A program made the position numbers and the translations under genes. Below the pieces are notes generated by a model. That model worked only from the letters and a program-made list of their open reading frames with translations. It had not been told where the DNA came from and ran no database searches. Shown in pieces: positions 33,863 through 43,004 of a stretch of DNA of 64,000 nt; the first letter of the stretch is position 1, and each line of letters starts with the position of its first letter. Source of the stretch: Sva-07 sp963829585 (GTDB lineage: Bacteria; Actinomycetota; Acidimicrobiia; Acidimicrobiales; Ilumatobacteraceae); assembly GCA_963829585.1 (NCBI GenBank), contig CAWHJD010000027.1:156735-220734 (forward strand). The letters are read 5' to 3'.

Positions 33863-35410
33863 TCAGGAGCGGTGTTCGAGGATGACCGTCGCGCAGTTGC
33901 GGCCGCTGGCGCCCCAGACACCGGCGCCGGGAAACGTCGCGGCACCGGTGAGATACAGCCCGTCGACCGACGTCTCGTACTTCGTGAGCTCGGGGTTCGC
34001 GTTGCGGAATGCGGCGAGCGGGCCGCCGGCGAAACTCGTTGCGTGCCCTGCCGGGAGGTGGAAGTCACGTTCGTAGACGTCGGGTGTCATCGCTCGCCAC
34101 TCGACGATCGAGTCCATGAAGCCCGGCTCGCACAGCTCGGCGAATGCTTCGAGCCAGCGCCGCGGCTCGTTCGAGTCGGGCCAGCCTCCAGCGAGGCCGA
34201 ACGGCGTGTAGATCGCTTCCAGGCTCAACACGTGGCGACCCTCGGGTGCCATCGACGGGTCGAGCGCCGTCGGAACGTTGACCAGCATGCCCGGGCGTTC
34301 CATGACCCGACCCTGCGAGATCAGTCCGGCACCGCGATGGATCTCGTCGAGCCCCGGCGCGATGGCGGTGGTCGGCCCGAGCGGGCCGTCGAACCCCCGC
34401 AGCGCCGGCGGCGCGGAGAGTACGGCATCGATCTTCGACTCGTAGCCCTCGTCGTGGCGGACGTTCTTCCAGCGGCGCACGAGATCGGCGGCCGACGCCG
34501 GTGGATTGCGGAGCCAACGAAGGAACGTGTCGTGCGGGTTGCACGCCGACACGACGATCGGTGCGGTGATCTCGGTGCCGTCGACGAGGGCGACGCCGTT
34601 CACGCGCTCGCCGGTGCAGGTGATGGTGTCGACGGGGCTCTTCGTGCGCAGCGTGCCTCCGGCGGCATCGAACGCCGCGAGCAGCGCGAGCGGCACCTGC
34701 CCGCTGCCGCCGACCGGGCGACCGACCTTGGCGACGTGTCGCATGGCGTGGGGGAGGGCACCGAGCCCCGTTCCGGGAGTCTCCGGCGAGATTCCCCACA
34801 CCATTGGCCCGGTCAGGGCGCCCGGGCCGGTGATGGCGTCCTCGGTGAAGAACGAACGCAGCACGTCGGCGGCGCTGCGACGTGACCAACGCATCAGGGT
34901 GGTGGCTCCGCTCAGACGTCGGCGGAGTGCGAGCCTGGTGAGGCCGGCAATCGTGGGCGGCTGGGAGGCCGCCTCGAACACCATCTCGATGGCGGGCATG
35001 GCGGCCTTGGCGTAGCGGCGATACCCCTCGACCTGGCCCGGAAAGTTCCGTCCGATGTCGTCGAGCGTCGCGTCGAGGTCGTGGTGGTGCGACCAACCCC
35101 TGCCCTCGGCCGCACTCGCCCACGAGAAGTTGTGCTGGGCGGGCTCGACATCGATGTAGCGCAGGCCGAATCCGGCGAGGTCGAGTTCCTCGCAGACCGG
35201 CGTGGTCCGGAACGTCAGGTGGTCGCAGTTGCAGATGTTGACCGTCGCGCCGGCGAACTGCTCGCTCGCCGCGGTGCCGCCGACGTCGGAGCGGGCTTCG
35301 ACCAACAGCGTTCGCATCCCCGCGCGGGCGAGGTACGCCGCCGTGACGAGCCCGTTGTGGCCGGCGCCGATGACGATGGCGTCGAAGTCGGACGTCGTGG
35401 GAGCAGACAC
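33863..35410 (-). CDS. Phytoene-desaturase-like FAD-dependent oxidoreductase
   Basis: This 515-residue flavoprotein has an N-terminal dinucleotide motif AIVIGAGHNGLVTAAYLARAG (in part; residues about 11-31) followed by E-A-R and DVGGTAAS, as in CrtI and its relatives. The C-terminal LYLTGAATFPGAGVWGASG is the second FAD segment. Members act on carotenoids, but many actinobacterial homologues with this GHNGL motif are of unknown substrate and no carotenoid genes are adjacent. It diverges from the creatininase-family gene by 47 bases. Confidence 0.8.
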   Translation of the reverse strand: MSAPTTSDFDAIVIGAGHNGLVTAAYLARAGMRTLLVEARSDVGGTAASEQFAGATVNICNCDHLTFRTTPVCEELDLAGFGLRYIDVEPAQHNFSWASAAEGRGWSHHHDLDATLDDIGRNFPGQVEGYRRYAKAAMPAIEMVFEAASQPPTIAGLTRLALRRRLSGATTLMRWSRRSAADVLRSFFTEDAITGPGALTGPMVWGISPETPGTGLGALPHAMRHVAKVGRPVGGSGQVPLALLAAFDAAGGTLRTKSPVDTITCTGERVNGVALVDGTEITAPIVVSACNPHDTFLRWLRNPPASAADLVRRWKNVRHDEGYESKIDAVLSAPPALRGFDGPLGPTTAIAPGLDEIHRGAGLISQGRVMERPGMLVNVPTALDPSMAPEGRHVLSLEAIYTPFGLAGGWPDSNEPRRWLEAFAELCEPGFMDSIVEWRAMTPDVYERDFHLPAGHATSFAGGPLAAFRNANPELTKYETSVDGLYLTGAATFPGAGVWGASGRNCATVILEHRS

Positions 35411-35445
35411 GTGGCAGAGTCTCCCGCACTTCGATGTCCAGGGCG

Positions 35446-35451
35446 TAACGT
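35446..35451 (+). promoter_or_regulatory. Leaderless -10 element of the creatininase-family operon
   Basis: TAACGT six bases before the GTG at 35458. No ribosome-binding site lies between. Confidence 0.4.
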
Positions 35452-35457
35452 GCCTGT

Positions 35458-36240
35458 GTGTCCATCGTTTCGCGACAACTGGCCGACCTCCGCGCTCCGC
35501 AGCTCGAACAACTGATCTCGCCGCGGAGCGTGTTCGTGCAGCCGCTCGGCGCGGTCGAGCAACACGGCCCGCACCTGCCGTTCAACACCGATCTGCTCGT
35601 CGCCGATCGTGTGGCAACCGCGGCGGTGCAACGAGTGGGTGCCGACCTCGACGTGTGGCTGCTCCCGCCGCTCGCGTACACGAAGTCCAACGAGCACGCC
35701 TGGTCGGCCGGCACGATCTGGTTGTCGGCCACGACGCTGCTGGCGGTGCTCGACGACATCGGGCGGTGTGTGGCGACCACGCCGGCGCGAAAGCTCGTGT
35801 TCTTCAACGGACACGGGGGCAACTCCGCGTTGGTCGGTGTCGCCAACCGCGAGATCCGCCTGGCGCACGGCCTCATGACGTTCCTGGCCCATCCGGGTGT
35901 CCCGCCCGACCAGGGCGGCGCATCACCGGCCGACGAATTGGGCATGGGGATCCACGGGGGAACCGACGAGACCTCGATCATGCTCCATCTGGCCCCCGAA
36001 CTCGTCGACATGTCGACGGCCAGTCGCAACATTCCCGACTCGCTCGCCGAGAACCGGTACGTCCGCTTCGGTGGCGCCGTCGGTTTCGGCTGGTTGTCGA
36101 ACGACTTCGGACCCGACGGCCACATCGGCGACCCGACTGCTGCGACCGCCGAACGTGGCGCCATGCTGTTCGACGCAGCGGTCGACGCCTTCTGCGAGGC
36201 GCTGGCCGAAGTGTCCCGCTTCGAACTCCCGGTGCGTTGA
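35458..36240 (+). CDS. Creatininase-family amidohydrolase
   Basis: The 260-residue protein has the family metal ligands and motifs in order: VEQHGPHLPFNTD (about residues 33-45), NGHGGN in the middle and GIHGGTDETSIMLHLAP. These include the E, H and D residues that bind the two metals. Creatininase, formamide hydrolases and MftE share the fold, and nothing here identifies the substrate. No mycofactocin genes are nearby, so MftE is unlikely. The gene runs directly into an M20 amidohydrolase, which suggests sequential opening and hydrolysis of a cyclic amide. That is inference. Confidence 0.8.
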   Translation: MSIVSRQLADLRAPQLEQLISPRSVFVQPLGAVEQHGPHLPFNTDLLVADRVATAAVQRVGADLDVWLLPPLAYTKSNEHAWSAGTIWLSATTLLAVLDDIGRCVATTPARKLVFFNGHGGNSALVGVANREIRLAHGLMTFLAHPGVPPDQGGASPADELGMGIHGGTDETSIMLHLAPELVDMSTASRNIPDSLAENRYVRFGGAVGFGWLSNDFGPDGHIGDPTAATAERGAMLFDAAVDAFCEALAEVSRFELPVR

Positions 36241-36242
36241 CC

Positions 36243-37530
36243 GTGCCGTCCGACGTGACACTGCACGACCTGCGAGTCGACGTGGCGCACCTGCTCGCTC
36301 GCATCGACGCACTCGGCGAGATCGGCCGCATCGACGGCCCGAACGGCGAGTGGGGCAATGCCCGCCTCGCCCTGACCGATGCCGACCGTGACGGCCGTGA
36401 TCTCGTCGTGACGTGGATGCGTGATCTCGGCCTCGATGTGGCCGTCGATGCGATCGGCAACGTGGTGGCGACCCGGCAGGGATCCGACCCGACGCTCGCC
36501 CCGGTGATGGTCGGCTCGCACATCGACACCGTCGGCACCGGTGGACGATTCGACGGCAACCTCGGCGTGCTGGCGGGTCTGGAGGTCGTCGAGACCCTGG
36601 CACGCGGCGACATCCCCACCCGACGGTCGGTACAGGTGGCGTTCTTCACCGACGAGGAGGGAGCGCGCTTCGCACCCGACATGCTCGGCAGCCTCGTGTA
36701 CGTGGGGGGCATGCCGATCGAGGACGCGCTCGACGTCGTTGCCGCCGACGACGGGGCCCGACTCGGTGACGAACTGGAACGAATCGGTTATGCCGGACCG
36801 GTGCCGTGTCCGCATCCGACGGCACCCCATGCCTACGTCGAACTCCACATCGAGCAGGGCCCGATCCTCGAGGCCGAGGGCATCACGATCGGCGTGGTGG
36901 AGGGTGTCCAGGGCATCTCGTGGACCGAGATCGTCATCGTCGGCCAGTCCGCCCATGCAGGCACGACACCCGATGCGCCTGCGCCACGACGCGGCCTACT
37001 GCGCCGGTGCGATCGCGACGTACATCCGTGATCTCACCCGTCACCTCGGCAACGACCAGGTGGGCACGGTCGGGCGGATCGACGTCTACCCGAACCTCAC
37101 CAACGTCGTGCCGTCACGTGTGGTGATGACTGCGGACATGCGCAACACCGATGATCGGGTGCTGCGCGAGGCGGAGTCACGTCTTGCCACGTACCTCGAG
37201 GAGATCGCCGCGGCGGAGGGCGTGGAGATCACGACCCGATCCCTGGCCCGCTTCGAGCCCGTCTCCTTCGACACCGCGATGGTGGGCCGGGTGGAGTCGA
37301 CCGCGACCCGCCTCGGCTACTCCACCCGCCGCATGCCGAGTGGTGCCGGCCACGATGCGCAGATGCTCGCCCGGGTGTGTCCCACGGCCATGATCTTCAC
37401 GCCGAGCGTGAACGGGCTGAGCCACAACATCGCCGAGTTCACCGAGGCTGCCGACATCGAGGCGGGTGCGAACGTCCTGCTCCAGCTGGTGCTGGAACTG
37501 GCCGAAGCCGGCTCGCCGGATCGATCGTGA
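36243..37530 (+). CDS. M20 N-carbamoyl-amino-acid / allantoate-type amidohydrolase, frameshifted
   Basis: An approximately 428-residue zinc hydrolase of the hydantoinase/carbamoylase family. Metal and catalytic motifs are present: GSHIDTV, GRFDGNLGVLAG, FTDEEGARF and ELHIEQGP, then GHDAQ and the C-terminal GLSHN. The frame breaks at AHAGTTP, and the expected continuation MRLRHDAAYCAGAIA follows after one extra G at about 36972. Such enzymes remove carbamoyl groups from N-carbamoyl amino acids, ureidopropionate or allantoate. The GTG at 36243 follows the creatininase-family stop closely, and the end overlaps a VOC gene by GTGA. Confidence 0.8.
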
Positions 37531-37895
37531 CCGCCGACATTGATCGTGCGCGGTTCGATCTCGTCACGTTCGATTCGCCCGACACCGAGGCATCGGCACG
37601 CTTCTGGTCGCACGCAGCCGATCTGCACGAGGTCGAGCGGGAGGACGTCGATCGTTGGATCGTGCTGGCCGACGCGACCGGACTCCGACGCCTCGGGATC
37701 CAGCGCGGGGCCGCCCGGTCGGGATCCGTCCACCTCGACCTGTCGTGCGAGCCGGAGATGTTCGACGACGAAGTCGTCCGATTGACCGGGCTCGGGGCGA
37801 AGCTGCTCGGCGGACCACGCCGGGAGCCGTACGGATCGATCGCCAACCTCGCCGATCCCGACGGGAACCCGTTCGACCTCTGCGCCTATCGCTGA
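37527..37895 (+). CDS. VOC/glyoxalase-fold protein
   Basis: The 122-residue protein has a single vicinal-oxygen-chelate domain. FDLVTFDSPDTEASARFWSH is the first beta-alpha unit, VHLDLSC carries a possible metal His, and IANLADPDGNPFDLCAY is the conserved C-terminal strand with DPDGNPF. Family members include glyoxalases, dioxygenases and resistance proteins. The GTG overlaps the M20 hydrolase stop, so it belongs to that operon. Its job there is unknown. Confidence 0.75.
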   Translation: MTADIDRARFDLVTFDSPDTEASARFWSHAADLHEVEREDVDRWIVLADATGLRRLGIQRGAARSGSVHLDLSCEPEMFDDEVVRLTGLGAKLLGGPRREPYGSIANLADPDGNPFDLCAYR

Positions 37896-37913
37896 ACGAA
37901 CCGGTCGTGGACG

Positions 37914-37951
37914 CGACACGGGGGACGCTGCGTACAGCGTCCCCCGTGTCG
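37914..37951. terminator. Long perfect hairpin between convergent operons
   Basis: Bases 37915-37930 pair perfectly with 37935-37950 (16 base pairs, loop CGTA), extended by one C-G pair outside. It lies between the convergent stops at 37895 and 37977 and can end transcription from both sides. No T-run follows on either strand. Confidence 0.75.
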
Positions 37952-37976
37952 TTGTCCGGTCTTCAGTGGTGATCGA

Positions 37977-39200
37977 TCAGAGACCGATCGAGGTGTCGAT
38001 GAACTGGTTGGTGACGATGTCGTCGGGTGTCACGCCATCCTTCGGCGTGGCGCCCTGCGCCGTGTAGATCGGCACGGCAAGTTCGATCAGGTTCGCCACC
38101 CGGTCGGTGTCGAACTGACCGATGACACCCTCGGGGCTGTTGGCGATCAAGCCGTCCTCGATGATCTTGGCAACACCGAAGTCAGCCGCCGCCTGGGTGT
38201 AGTCCCAACCGAAGTCGGCGCCGAACTGGTCGACGGCGTCGAGGATGATGGCGTTGGTCCGAGCCGGGTCGGCCAGATAGTCGACGCTGGCCTGCTGGAT
38301 GATCGGGACGAGCTTGGTGAAGCACGCACCGTACTTCTCGATGTTCTCCGGCTTGGTCGCGATCGACTGGGCGTAGTTCTCCCAGCCGATGTCGTTGATG
38401 TACTCGTACGCGACGGGCTTGCCCCAGTCGGTCAGTTCGAACTCGTAGAGATACGGCTCGGCCGAGGCGAACCCCTGCTGTGCCGACGCGCCCTCGTCGG
38501 CGATGAACAGGCTCGGGTCACCGGTGTAGGAGCCGTCGACCTGCTCGGCGCTGAGGACGCCCGTTCCGGTGAGGAAGTCCATGTAGGCCGCTCCGCCGAA
38601 GTAACGGACCTTGACACCCTCGGTGCCGAGGTCGGCGATGCCGGTCACGTCCGGATAGGTCTCCGGGTCCCACATGATCATCTGCGGGTTCTTCTCGTAG
38701 CCCGACTCGATGGCGACGGTCGGGAAGTCACCCGAGAACTGGATGGCTTCGTCGGTGTAGACGAATCCGAGCAGCACGTCGTCGTTGGCGTACATGATCT
38801 GGGTGACGGGGGAGAAGTTCTGAGCGGCGCCGCCCGAGCGGATCTGGATCTTCACACCGGTGTCGTTGCCGTTGGCATCGATCAGCGGGCCGGTCACGTA
38901 CGCGTTGCCGGCGTCGATCTCGTAGCCCTCACCGATCATCTGGTAGAGGAAGCCGTGCTCGGCTTCGGGCATCCAGTCGAGCTGGATGGCGACGGTTTCG
39001 GGACAATCGCCGGCGAGCGACACTGCTTCTGTCGTCGCGTCGGTGGCGCCGGTCGTGGCCTCTGTGGTGGCCTCGGTCGTGTCGGTGCCGGTGGTGTCCG
39101 ACGAGCTGCTGTCGCTGTCGGAGTCACTGCCGCACGCTGCGACGGCGAGACCGGCTGCGAGGGTGAGGCCGAGCAGCTTGACGCTGCGGGTGGTTTTCAT
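37977..39200 (-). CDS. ABC transporter substrate-binding lipoprotein, NMT1/ThiY-like
   Basis: The 407-residue precursor has a lysine/arginine-bearing signal peptide and lipobox AVAAC (about Cys23), then a Ser/Thr/Asp-rich linker to about residue 65. The binding domain starts TVAIQLDWMPEAEHGFLYQM, typical of the NMT1/THI5 family that binds pyrimidines, sulfonates or nitrate-like ligands. A strong ribosome-binding site (AAGGAG) five bases before the ATG at 39200 sets the start. It is the last gene of the operon with permease, ATPase, SDR and deaminase. The deaminase hints at a nucleobase-like ligand. Confidence 0.85.
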   Translation of the reverse strand: MKTTRSVKLLGLTLAAGLAVAACGSDSDSDSSSSDTTGTDTTEATTEATTGATDATTEAVSLAGDCPETVAIQLDWMPEAEHGFLYQMIGEGYEIDAGNAYVTGPLIDANGNDTGVKIQIRSGGAAQNFSPVTQIMYANDDVLLGFVYTDEAIQFSGDFPTVAIESGYEKNPQMIMWDPETYPDVTGIADLGTEGVKVRYFGGAAYMDFLTGTGVLSAEQVDGSYTGDPSLFIADEGASAQQGFASAEPYLYEFELTDWGKPVAYEYINDIGWENYAQSIATKPENIEKYGACFTKLVPIIQQASVDYLADPARTNAIILDAVDQFGADFGWDYTQAAADFGVAKIIEDGLIANSPEGVIGQFDTDRVANLIELAVPIYTAQGATPKDGVTPDDIVTNQFIDTSIGL

Positions 39201-39281
39201 GGTTGCTCCTTGTTGGGGGTTCACGCTGGCTGGGATCGGGGAATCGGGATGATTCCGGGTGGGTGGGAGATGTGGCGGCGG

Positions 39282-40181
39282 TCAGGACGACTCGTCGTAC
39301 CAGCGACCGATGGCGAGCTTGCGCAACGCGCCGAAGGCCAGGAACACCACGATGCCGAGCGCGGCCGCGACCATGAGACCGCCGTACACCTGTGGGAATC
39401 GTGCCTTCTGACGGAACTGCTCGACGACGACGCCGATGCCGGGCTTCTGGCCGGCACGGAAGAACTGCTCGCCGACGATGGCGCCGATCACGCTGAGACC
39501 CGCCGAGATGCGGAAGCCGATGAAGATCGACGGCATGGCTGCGGGGAACTGGAGCTTGTGCAGGCGGGTCGAACGAGTGGCCCCGTGGAGGGTGAACAGT
39601 TCGTGCTGCGACACGTCGACCGACGTGAGCCCGAAGAGGGTGTTGGTCACGATCGGGAAGATCGAGATCATCACGCAGACGAAGATGCGGGCGCCGATCC
39701 CGCCACCGAACACCGAGCCGATCAGCGGGACCACGGCGAGCACGGGAAGTGCCTGTGCGGCAACGAGGTACGGATACATCGATCGCTCGAGCCAGCGGGC
39801 CTGGGCCATCACGACGGCGATCGTGATACCGAGCACGACGCTGATCGCGAGGCCCACCAGGGCGGTGAACGTCGTCCACGCGAGACCGGTGATCATCTGC
39901 TGACGCACCACCGAGTCGAGGAACGACTGGTCGATGACGGTCGTCGGCGACGGGAGCAGGAACCCCGGCTTGTCGAAGAACCGCCGCATCCCGTCGCGAT
40001 GGAAATACTCCCACAGCGCGAGGAACGCCACGAGGAAGAGGATCGGGCCGACGAGGGCGTGCACGAACGCACGGACCGTGGGTTGGCCGGACGGCCCCAT
40101 GTCGCCCATCAGCGAGGGATCGCCTCCGAGTGCAGCGTACGACGGGTCGAGGTCGGGGTCGTTGTCGGTCACGGCGCTCAC
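39282..40181 (-). CDS. ABC transporter permease (SsuC/ThiX-type)
   Basis: This 299-residue BPD_transp_1 permease has a cytosolic N-terminal tail of about 45 residues and six helices. The EAA-like loop ELFTLHGATRSTRLHKLQFP, with the central Gly, contacts the ATPase. QFFRAGQKPGIGVVVEQF precedes the last helices. The GTG start overlaps the ATPase stop (GTGA). With the ATPase and NMT1-like binding protein it forms a nitrate/sulfonate/pyrimidine-class importer. Confidence 0.88.
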   Translation of the reverse strand: MSAVTDNDPDLDPSYAALGGDPSLMGDMGPSGQPTVRAFVHALVGPILFLVAFLALWEYFHRDGMRRFFDKPGFLLPSPTTVIDQSFLDSVVRQQMITGLAWTTFTALVGLAISVVLGITIAVVMAQARWLERSMYPYLVAAQALPVLAVVPLIGSVFGGGIGARIFVCVMISIFPIVTNTLFGLTSVDVSQHELFTLHGATRSTRLHKLQFPAAMPSIFIGFRISAGLSVIGAIVGEQFFRAGQKPGIGVVVEQFRQKARFPQVYGGLMVAAALGIVVFLAFGALRKLAIGRWYDESS

Positions 40182-40945
40182 GAGTGGGCCCCACGAAGGG
40201 CGTGCGAGACCTGCCCGCAGAGCTCGGCGAAGGCCGGGTCGAACCGCAACTCGGGATCGCGTGGGTAGGCGAACGGCACCTCGAACTCACCGACGATCGA
40301 ACCCGGGCGACCACTCATCACGAGGATCCGCGTGGAGAGGAAGACGGCTTCGCTGATCGAGTGGGTGATGAACAGCCCGGCGAACTTCTTGCGCATGAAC
40401 AGCGAGATCACCTCGTCGTTGAGGCGTTCGCGGGTGATCTCGTCGACCGCTCCGAACGGCTCGTCGAAGAGGAAGACCTTCGGCTCGAGCACCAGGCTGC
40501 GCGCGAGCGAGGCCCGCATCCGCATGCCGCCCGACATCTGCTTGGGGTACTTGTTCTCGTGCCCGGTCAGCCCGACGAGTTCGATGTTCTCGATCGCACG
40601 TCTGCGCGTCTCGTCCTTGGGGAGGCCGTCGAGTTCCGCGAGGAGTTCGACGTTCTGGACGACCGTTCTCCAGGGGAGCAGCGTCGCGTCCTGGAACACG
40701 TAGCCGAGTCCCGTGTGGTCCACGCTCACCGACCCCGTCGTCTGTTGTGTGAGCCCGGAGGCGATGCGCAGCAGCGTCGACTTGCCGCACCCCGACGGGC
40801 CGACCACCGTGACGAACTCGCCGGGTTTGACGTCGAACGAGGTCGACTTCAACGCTTGGGTCCCGTCGGGAAACGTCATCGACACGTCGCGGAAGCTGAC
40901 GGCGGCGTCGGTCGTGGTGGCATCTGGTGCGATGGTGTCGGTCAT
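40178..40945 (-). CDS. ABC transporter ATP-binding protein (SsuB/ThiZ-type)
   Basis: The 255-residue ATPase has a complete set of motifs: Walker A GPSGCGKST, Q-loop FQDATLLPW, signature MSGGMRMRASLARSL, Walker B VFLFDEPFGAVDE and H-loop FITHSISEA. The MSGGM signature and FGAVD are typical of the nitrate/taurine/thiamine-precursor importers. It starts seven bases after the SDR stop and overlaps the permease, so all are co-transcribed. Confidence 0.9.
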   Translation of the reverse strand: MTDTIAPDATTTDAAVSFRDVSMTFPDGTQALKSTSFDVKPGEFVTVVGPSGCGKSTLLRIASGLTQQTTGSVSVDHTGLGYVFQDATLLPWRTVVQNVELLAELDGLPKDETRRRAIENIELVGLTGHENKYPKQMSGGMRMRASLARSLVLEPKVFLFDEPFGAVDEITRERLNDEVISLFMRKKFAGLFITHSISEAVFLSTRILVMSGRPGSIVGEFEVPFAYPRDPELRFDPAFAELCGQVSHALRGAHS

Positions 40946-40952
40946 GGCGTCC

Positions 40953-41724
40953 TCAGTGCGTGATCATTCCGCCGGTGACGTTCATCGCCTGTCCGGTGCA
41001 GTAGTCGGAGTCGCGTGACGCCAGGAACAGTGCCATCGCAGCGACGTCGGAGGTTTCGGCGAGTCGACCGAGTGGCGACTTCGACGACCACTCGGCGATC
41101 TGCTCGGGTGTCCGCGTGGCTGCTCCCATGTCGGTGAGCACGTAGCCGGGGCAGATCGAGTTGACGTTGATCCCGTGCGGTCCGAGTTCGGCGGCCGCCA
41201 CCTGGGTGAGCGAGATGACCGCGGCCTTCGACGCCGCATAGTGCGCCTGACCTGCGGCTCCGACCTTGGCGCCCATGCTGGCCATGTTGACGATCTTGCC
41301 GCCTCCGCCCTGCGCGATCATGACCCGGGCGGCGACCTGCGTGGTGAGCAGCATGGCTCGGACGTTGACGGCGAACACCCAGTCCCATTCGTCGCTCGAG
41401 ATGTCGAGCAGTGGGGTGATCCTGAACACGCCGGCATTGTTGACGAGTACGTCGACGCCGCCGAGTGCACCGAGGGCGGATTCCATGGCGTCGGTGGTGG
41501 ATTCGGTGTCGGCGAGATCGCAGCGGAACGCCAGTGCGTCGATCTCGGATGCGAGCGCCTGCGGCCTCGTCGGCGAGCTGATCGAGGATCGCGACGCGGG
41601 CTCCGGCGGCGGCGAACTGCCGCGCGATCTCGGCTCCGATGCCGCGTGCGGCGCCGGTCACCACGATCCGGCGGTCCGTGAATCGCGGAGTCGTCGGCAC
41701 GAGGCCCCCTGCGCTTTCGACCAT
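40953..41724 (-). CDS. Short-chain dehydrogenase/reductase (FabG-like), frameshifted
   Basis: An approximately 256-residue classical SDR. RRIVVTGAARGIGAEIARQFA is the cofactor motif, VLVNNAG the structural motif, NMASMGAKVG the Ser region and YAASKAA the Tyr/Lys pair. SICPGYVLTDM and the C-terminal NVTGGM complete it. The frame breaks after ILDQLADEA and continues as QALASEIDALAFRCDLAD after one extra base at about 41562. A perfect TATAGT lies ten bases before the ATG at 41724, so it may be transcribed on its own as well as with the deaminase upstream. Confidence 0.8.
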
Positions 41725-41734
41725 GATGGCCGCC

Positions 41735-41740
41735 ACTATA
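41735..41740 (-). promoter_or_regulatory. -10 element before the SDR and ABC genes
   Basis: TATAGT on the minus strand ends ten bases before the ATG at 41724, in the 50-base gap after the deaminase gene. It could express the SDR and transporter without the deaminase. Confidence 0.5.
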
Positions 41741-41774
41741 GGTCCGTGGCGCGAGCCCGTCCGCGGCGGTTCTG

Positions 41775-42986
41775 TTAACTCCGCGTTTCCCCGACTCTCA
41801 CACCGCGCCGCCAGACCTGACGGTCGGCGGATCCGAACGCGATCGCCTCCCTGACGGTCGCTGCCCGGATGGCGACGAGATCGGCCGGGGAGCCCGGCGC
41901 GCACGAGGCAGGGGTCGCCCCGGTGACGGCGGCGGCACGCTCCGTGACCGACGCCCACGCATCGTCGGGGAGCAGGTGGCTGGTCATGATCATCAGTCCG
42001 GCGGTCTCGAAGGGACAGGCCCGCCCGACCGGGTTGAACGGATCCTGGAGATTGTCGGCGCCGGCGGCGACCGTCACGCCTGCGGCGCGGAGCGCGGCAA
42101 CGGCGGTGAGCCCTCGTGGCATCGGCGCCTGGCCGCGTCCCTGGAGGAAGAGGTTGGTGTGGGGGAGCGCCACGACGTTGATCCCAGCGCATGCGACCAT
42201 CTCGGCGATCTCGGCCTGGCGCCGCAGGTCCTGCATGCCGAGGCTCACGCAATGGCTGGCGGTCACCGGGTGCTCGAATCCGGCCAGGACGAGTTCGGCC
42301 AGGTCGACGAGGCCCAGGACGTGGGGGTCGAGGGTCTCGTCGGTGTGGAGGTCGACACCGACACCGTGATCGGTGGCGATCTGCAGGAAGACCTCGGTGG
42401 CACCACGGATGTCACCGTCGTCCTCGAGGTGAGGACACCCGCCGACGAGATCGGCTCCGGCAGCCAGCGCGTCGACGAGGAGGGCGCGCTGAGCGGCGCC
42501 TGCCGGCCCCACGACGGGCCAGTCACACAGGGCGACGATCTCGAGGTCGATCACGTCGGCCACTCGCCGTCTCACCTCGGCGAGAGCCTCCACGCTGCGC
42601 AGCCCGTGCTCGACGGTGACGTCCGCATGGGTCCGCACGAATCGGAAGCCGTTGTTCGCCATGAGGCGCGCCGCGCGCTCGGCTCGCTCGACGATGTACT
42701 CGACCTCGAGGAGATCGCGGTGCGCCCACATCGCCTCGATCGCCCCCATCAGGTCACCCGCGTCGTTCGGGACCTGCTCGGCGAGGAACGCCTTGTCGAG
42801 ATGGGCGTGCGGTTCGACCGCCGACGGCGACAGGAGGTAGCCGGCGAGATCGACGGTTTCGTCCACGGTCGTGGAGATCGAGGGTGCAACCTCGGTGATC
42901 ACCCCGTCGACGATCAACACGTCGTGCGGTACGTCTGTCACGGCTCCGTGAACAATCGTCGCCTGCTGTAGGAGGGTGCTCGACAT
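41775..42986 (-). CDS. Cytosine-deaminase-like metal-dependent amidohydrolase
   Basis: The 403-residue protein belongs to the amidohydrolase superfamily, CodA-like branch. LSPSAVEPHAHLDKAFL (about residues 52-68) contains the HxH metal pair and the HLDK signature. VDLHTDET provides the next His, ASHCVSLG another, and AAGADNLQDPFNP the final Asp. This is the cytosine deaminase pattern, but related enzymes act on isoguanine, creatinine or triazines. It heads the operon with an SDR and the NMT1-type ABC importer. TAGCTT lies seven bases before the ATG. Confidence 0.8.
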   Translation of the reverse strand: MSSTLLQQATIVHGAVTDVPHDVLIVDGVITEVAPSISTTVDETVDLAGYLLSPSAVEPHAHLDKAFLAEQVPNDAGDLMGAIEAMWAHRDLLEVEYIVERAERAARLMANNGFRFVRTHADVTVEHGLRSVEALAEVRRRVADVIDLEIVALCDWPVVGPAGAAQRALLVDALAAGADLVGGCPHLEDDGDIRGATEVFLQIATDHGVGVDLHTDETLDPHVLGLVDLAELVLAGFEHPVTASHCVSLGMQDLRRQAEIAEMVACAGINVVALPHTNLFLQGRGQAPMPRGLTAVAALRAAGVTVAAGADNLQDPFNPVGRACPFETAGLMIMTSHLLPDDAWASVTERAAAVTGATPASCAPGSPADLVAIRAATVREAIAFGSADRQVWRRGVRVGETRS

Positions 42987-42993
42987 CTGCGCG

Positions 42994-42999
42994 AAGCTA
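42994..42999 (-). promoter_or_regulatory. Leaderless -10 element of the deaminase operon
   Basis: TAGCTT on the minus strand, seven bases before the ATG at 42986, overlaps a GCTAGC palindrome. Only 18 bases separate this gene from the divergent LLM gene at 43005. Confidence 0.45.
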
Positions 43000-43004
43000 G
43001 CCCC

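Noticed and set aside
35458..36240. Mycofactocin maturase MftE for the creatininase-family gene
   Set aside because: No mftA-D genes or mycofactocin precursor lie near, while an M20 amidohydrolase does.
34065..36956. A 963-codon open frame on the minus strand
   Set aside because: It lies over the phytoene-desaturase-like, creatininase-family and M20 genes in the wrong frame and encodes Arg/His-rich sequence without motifs. GC-rich DNA gives such antisense frames.
39241..39257. Six-pair inverted repeat GGAATC/GATTCC between permease and NMT1-like binding-protein genes
   Set aside because: Too short and it does not cover the strong AAGGAG ribosome-binding site. A regulatory role cannot be supported.
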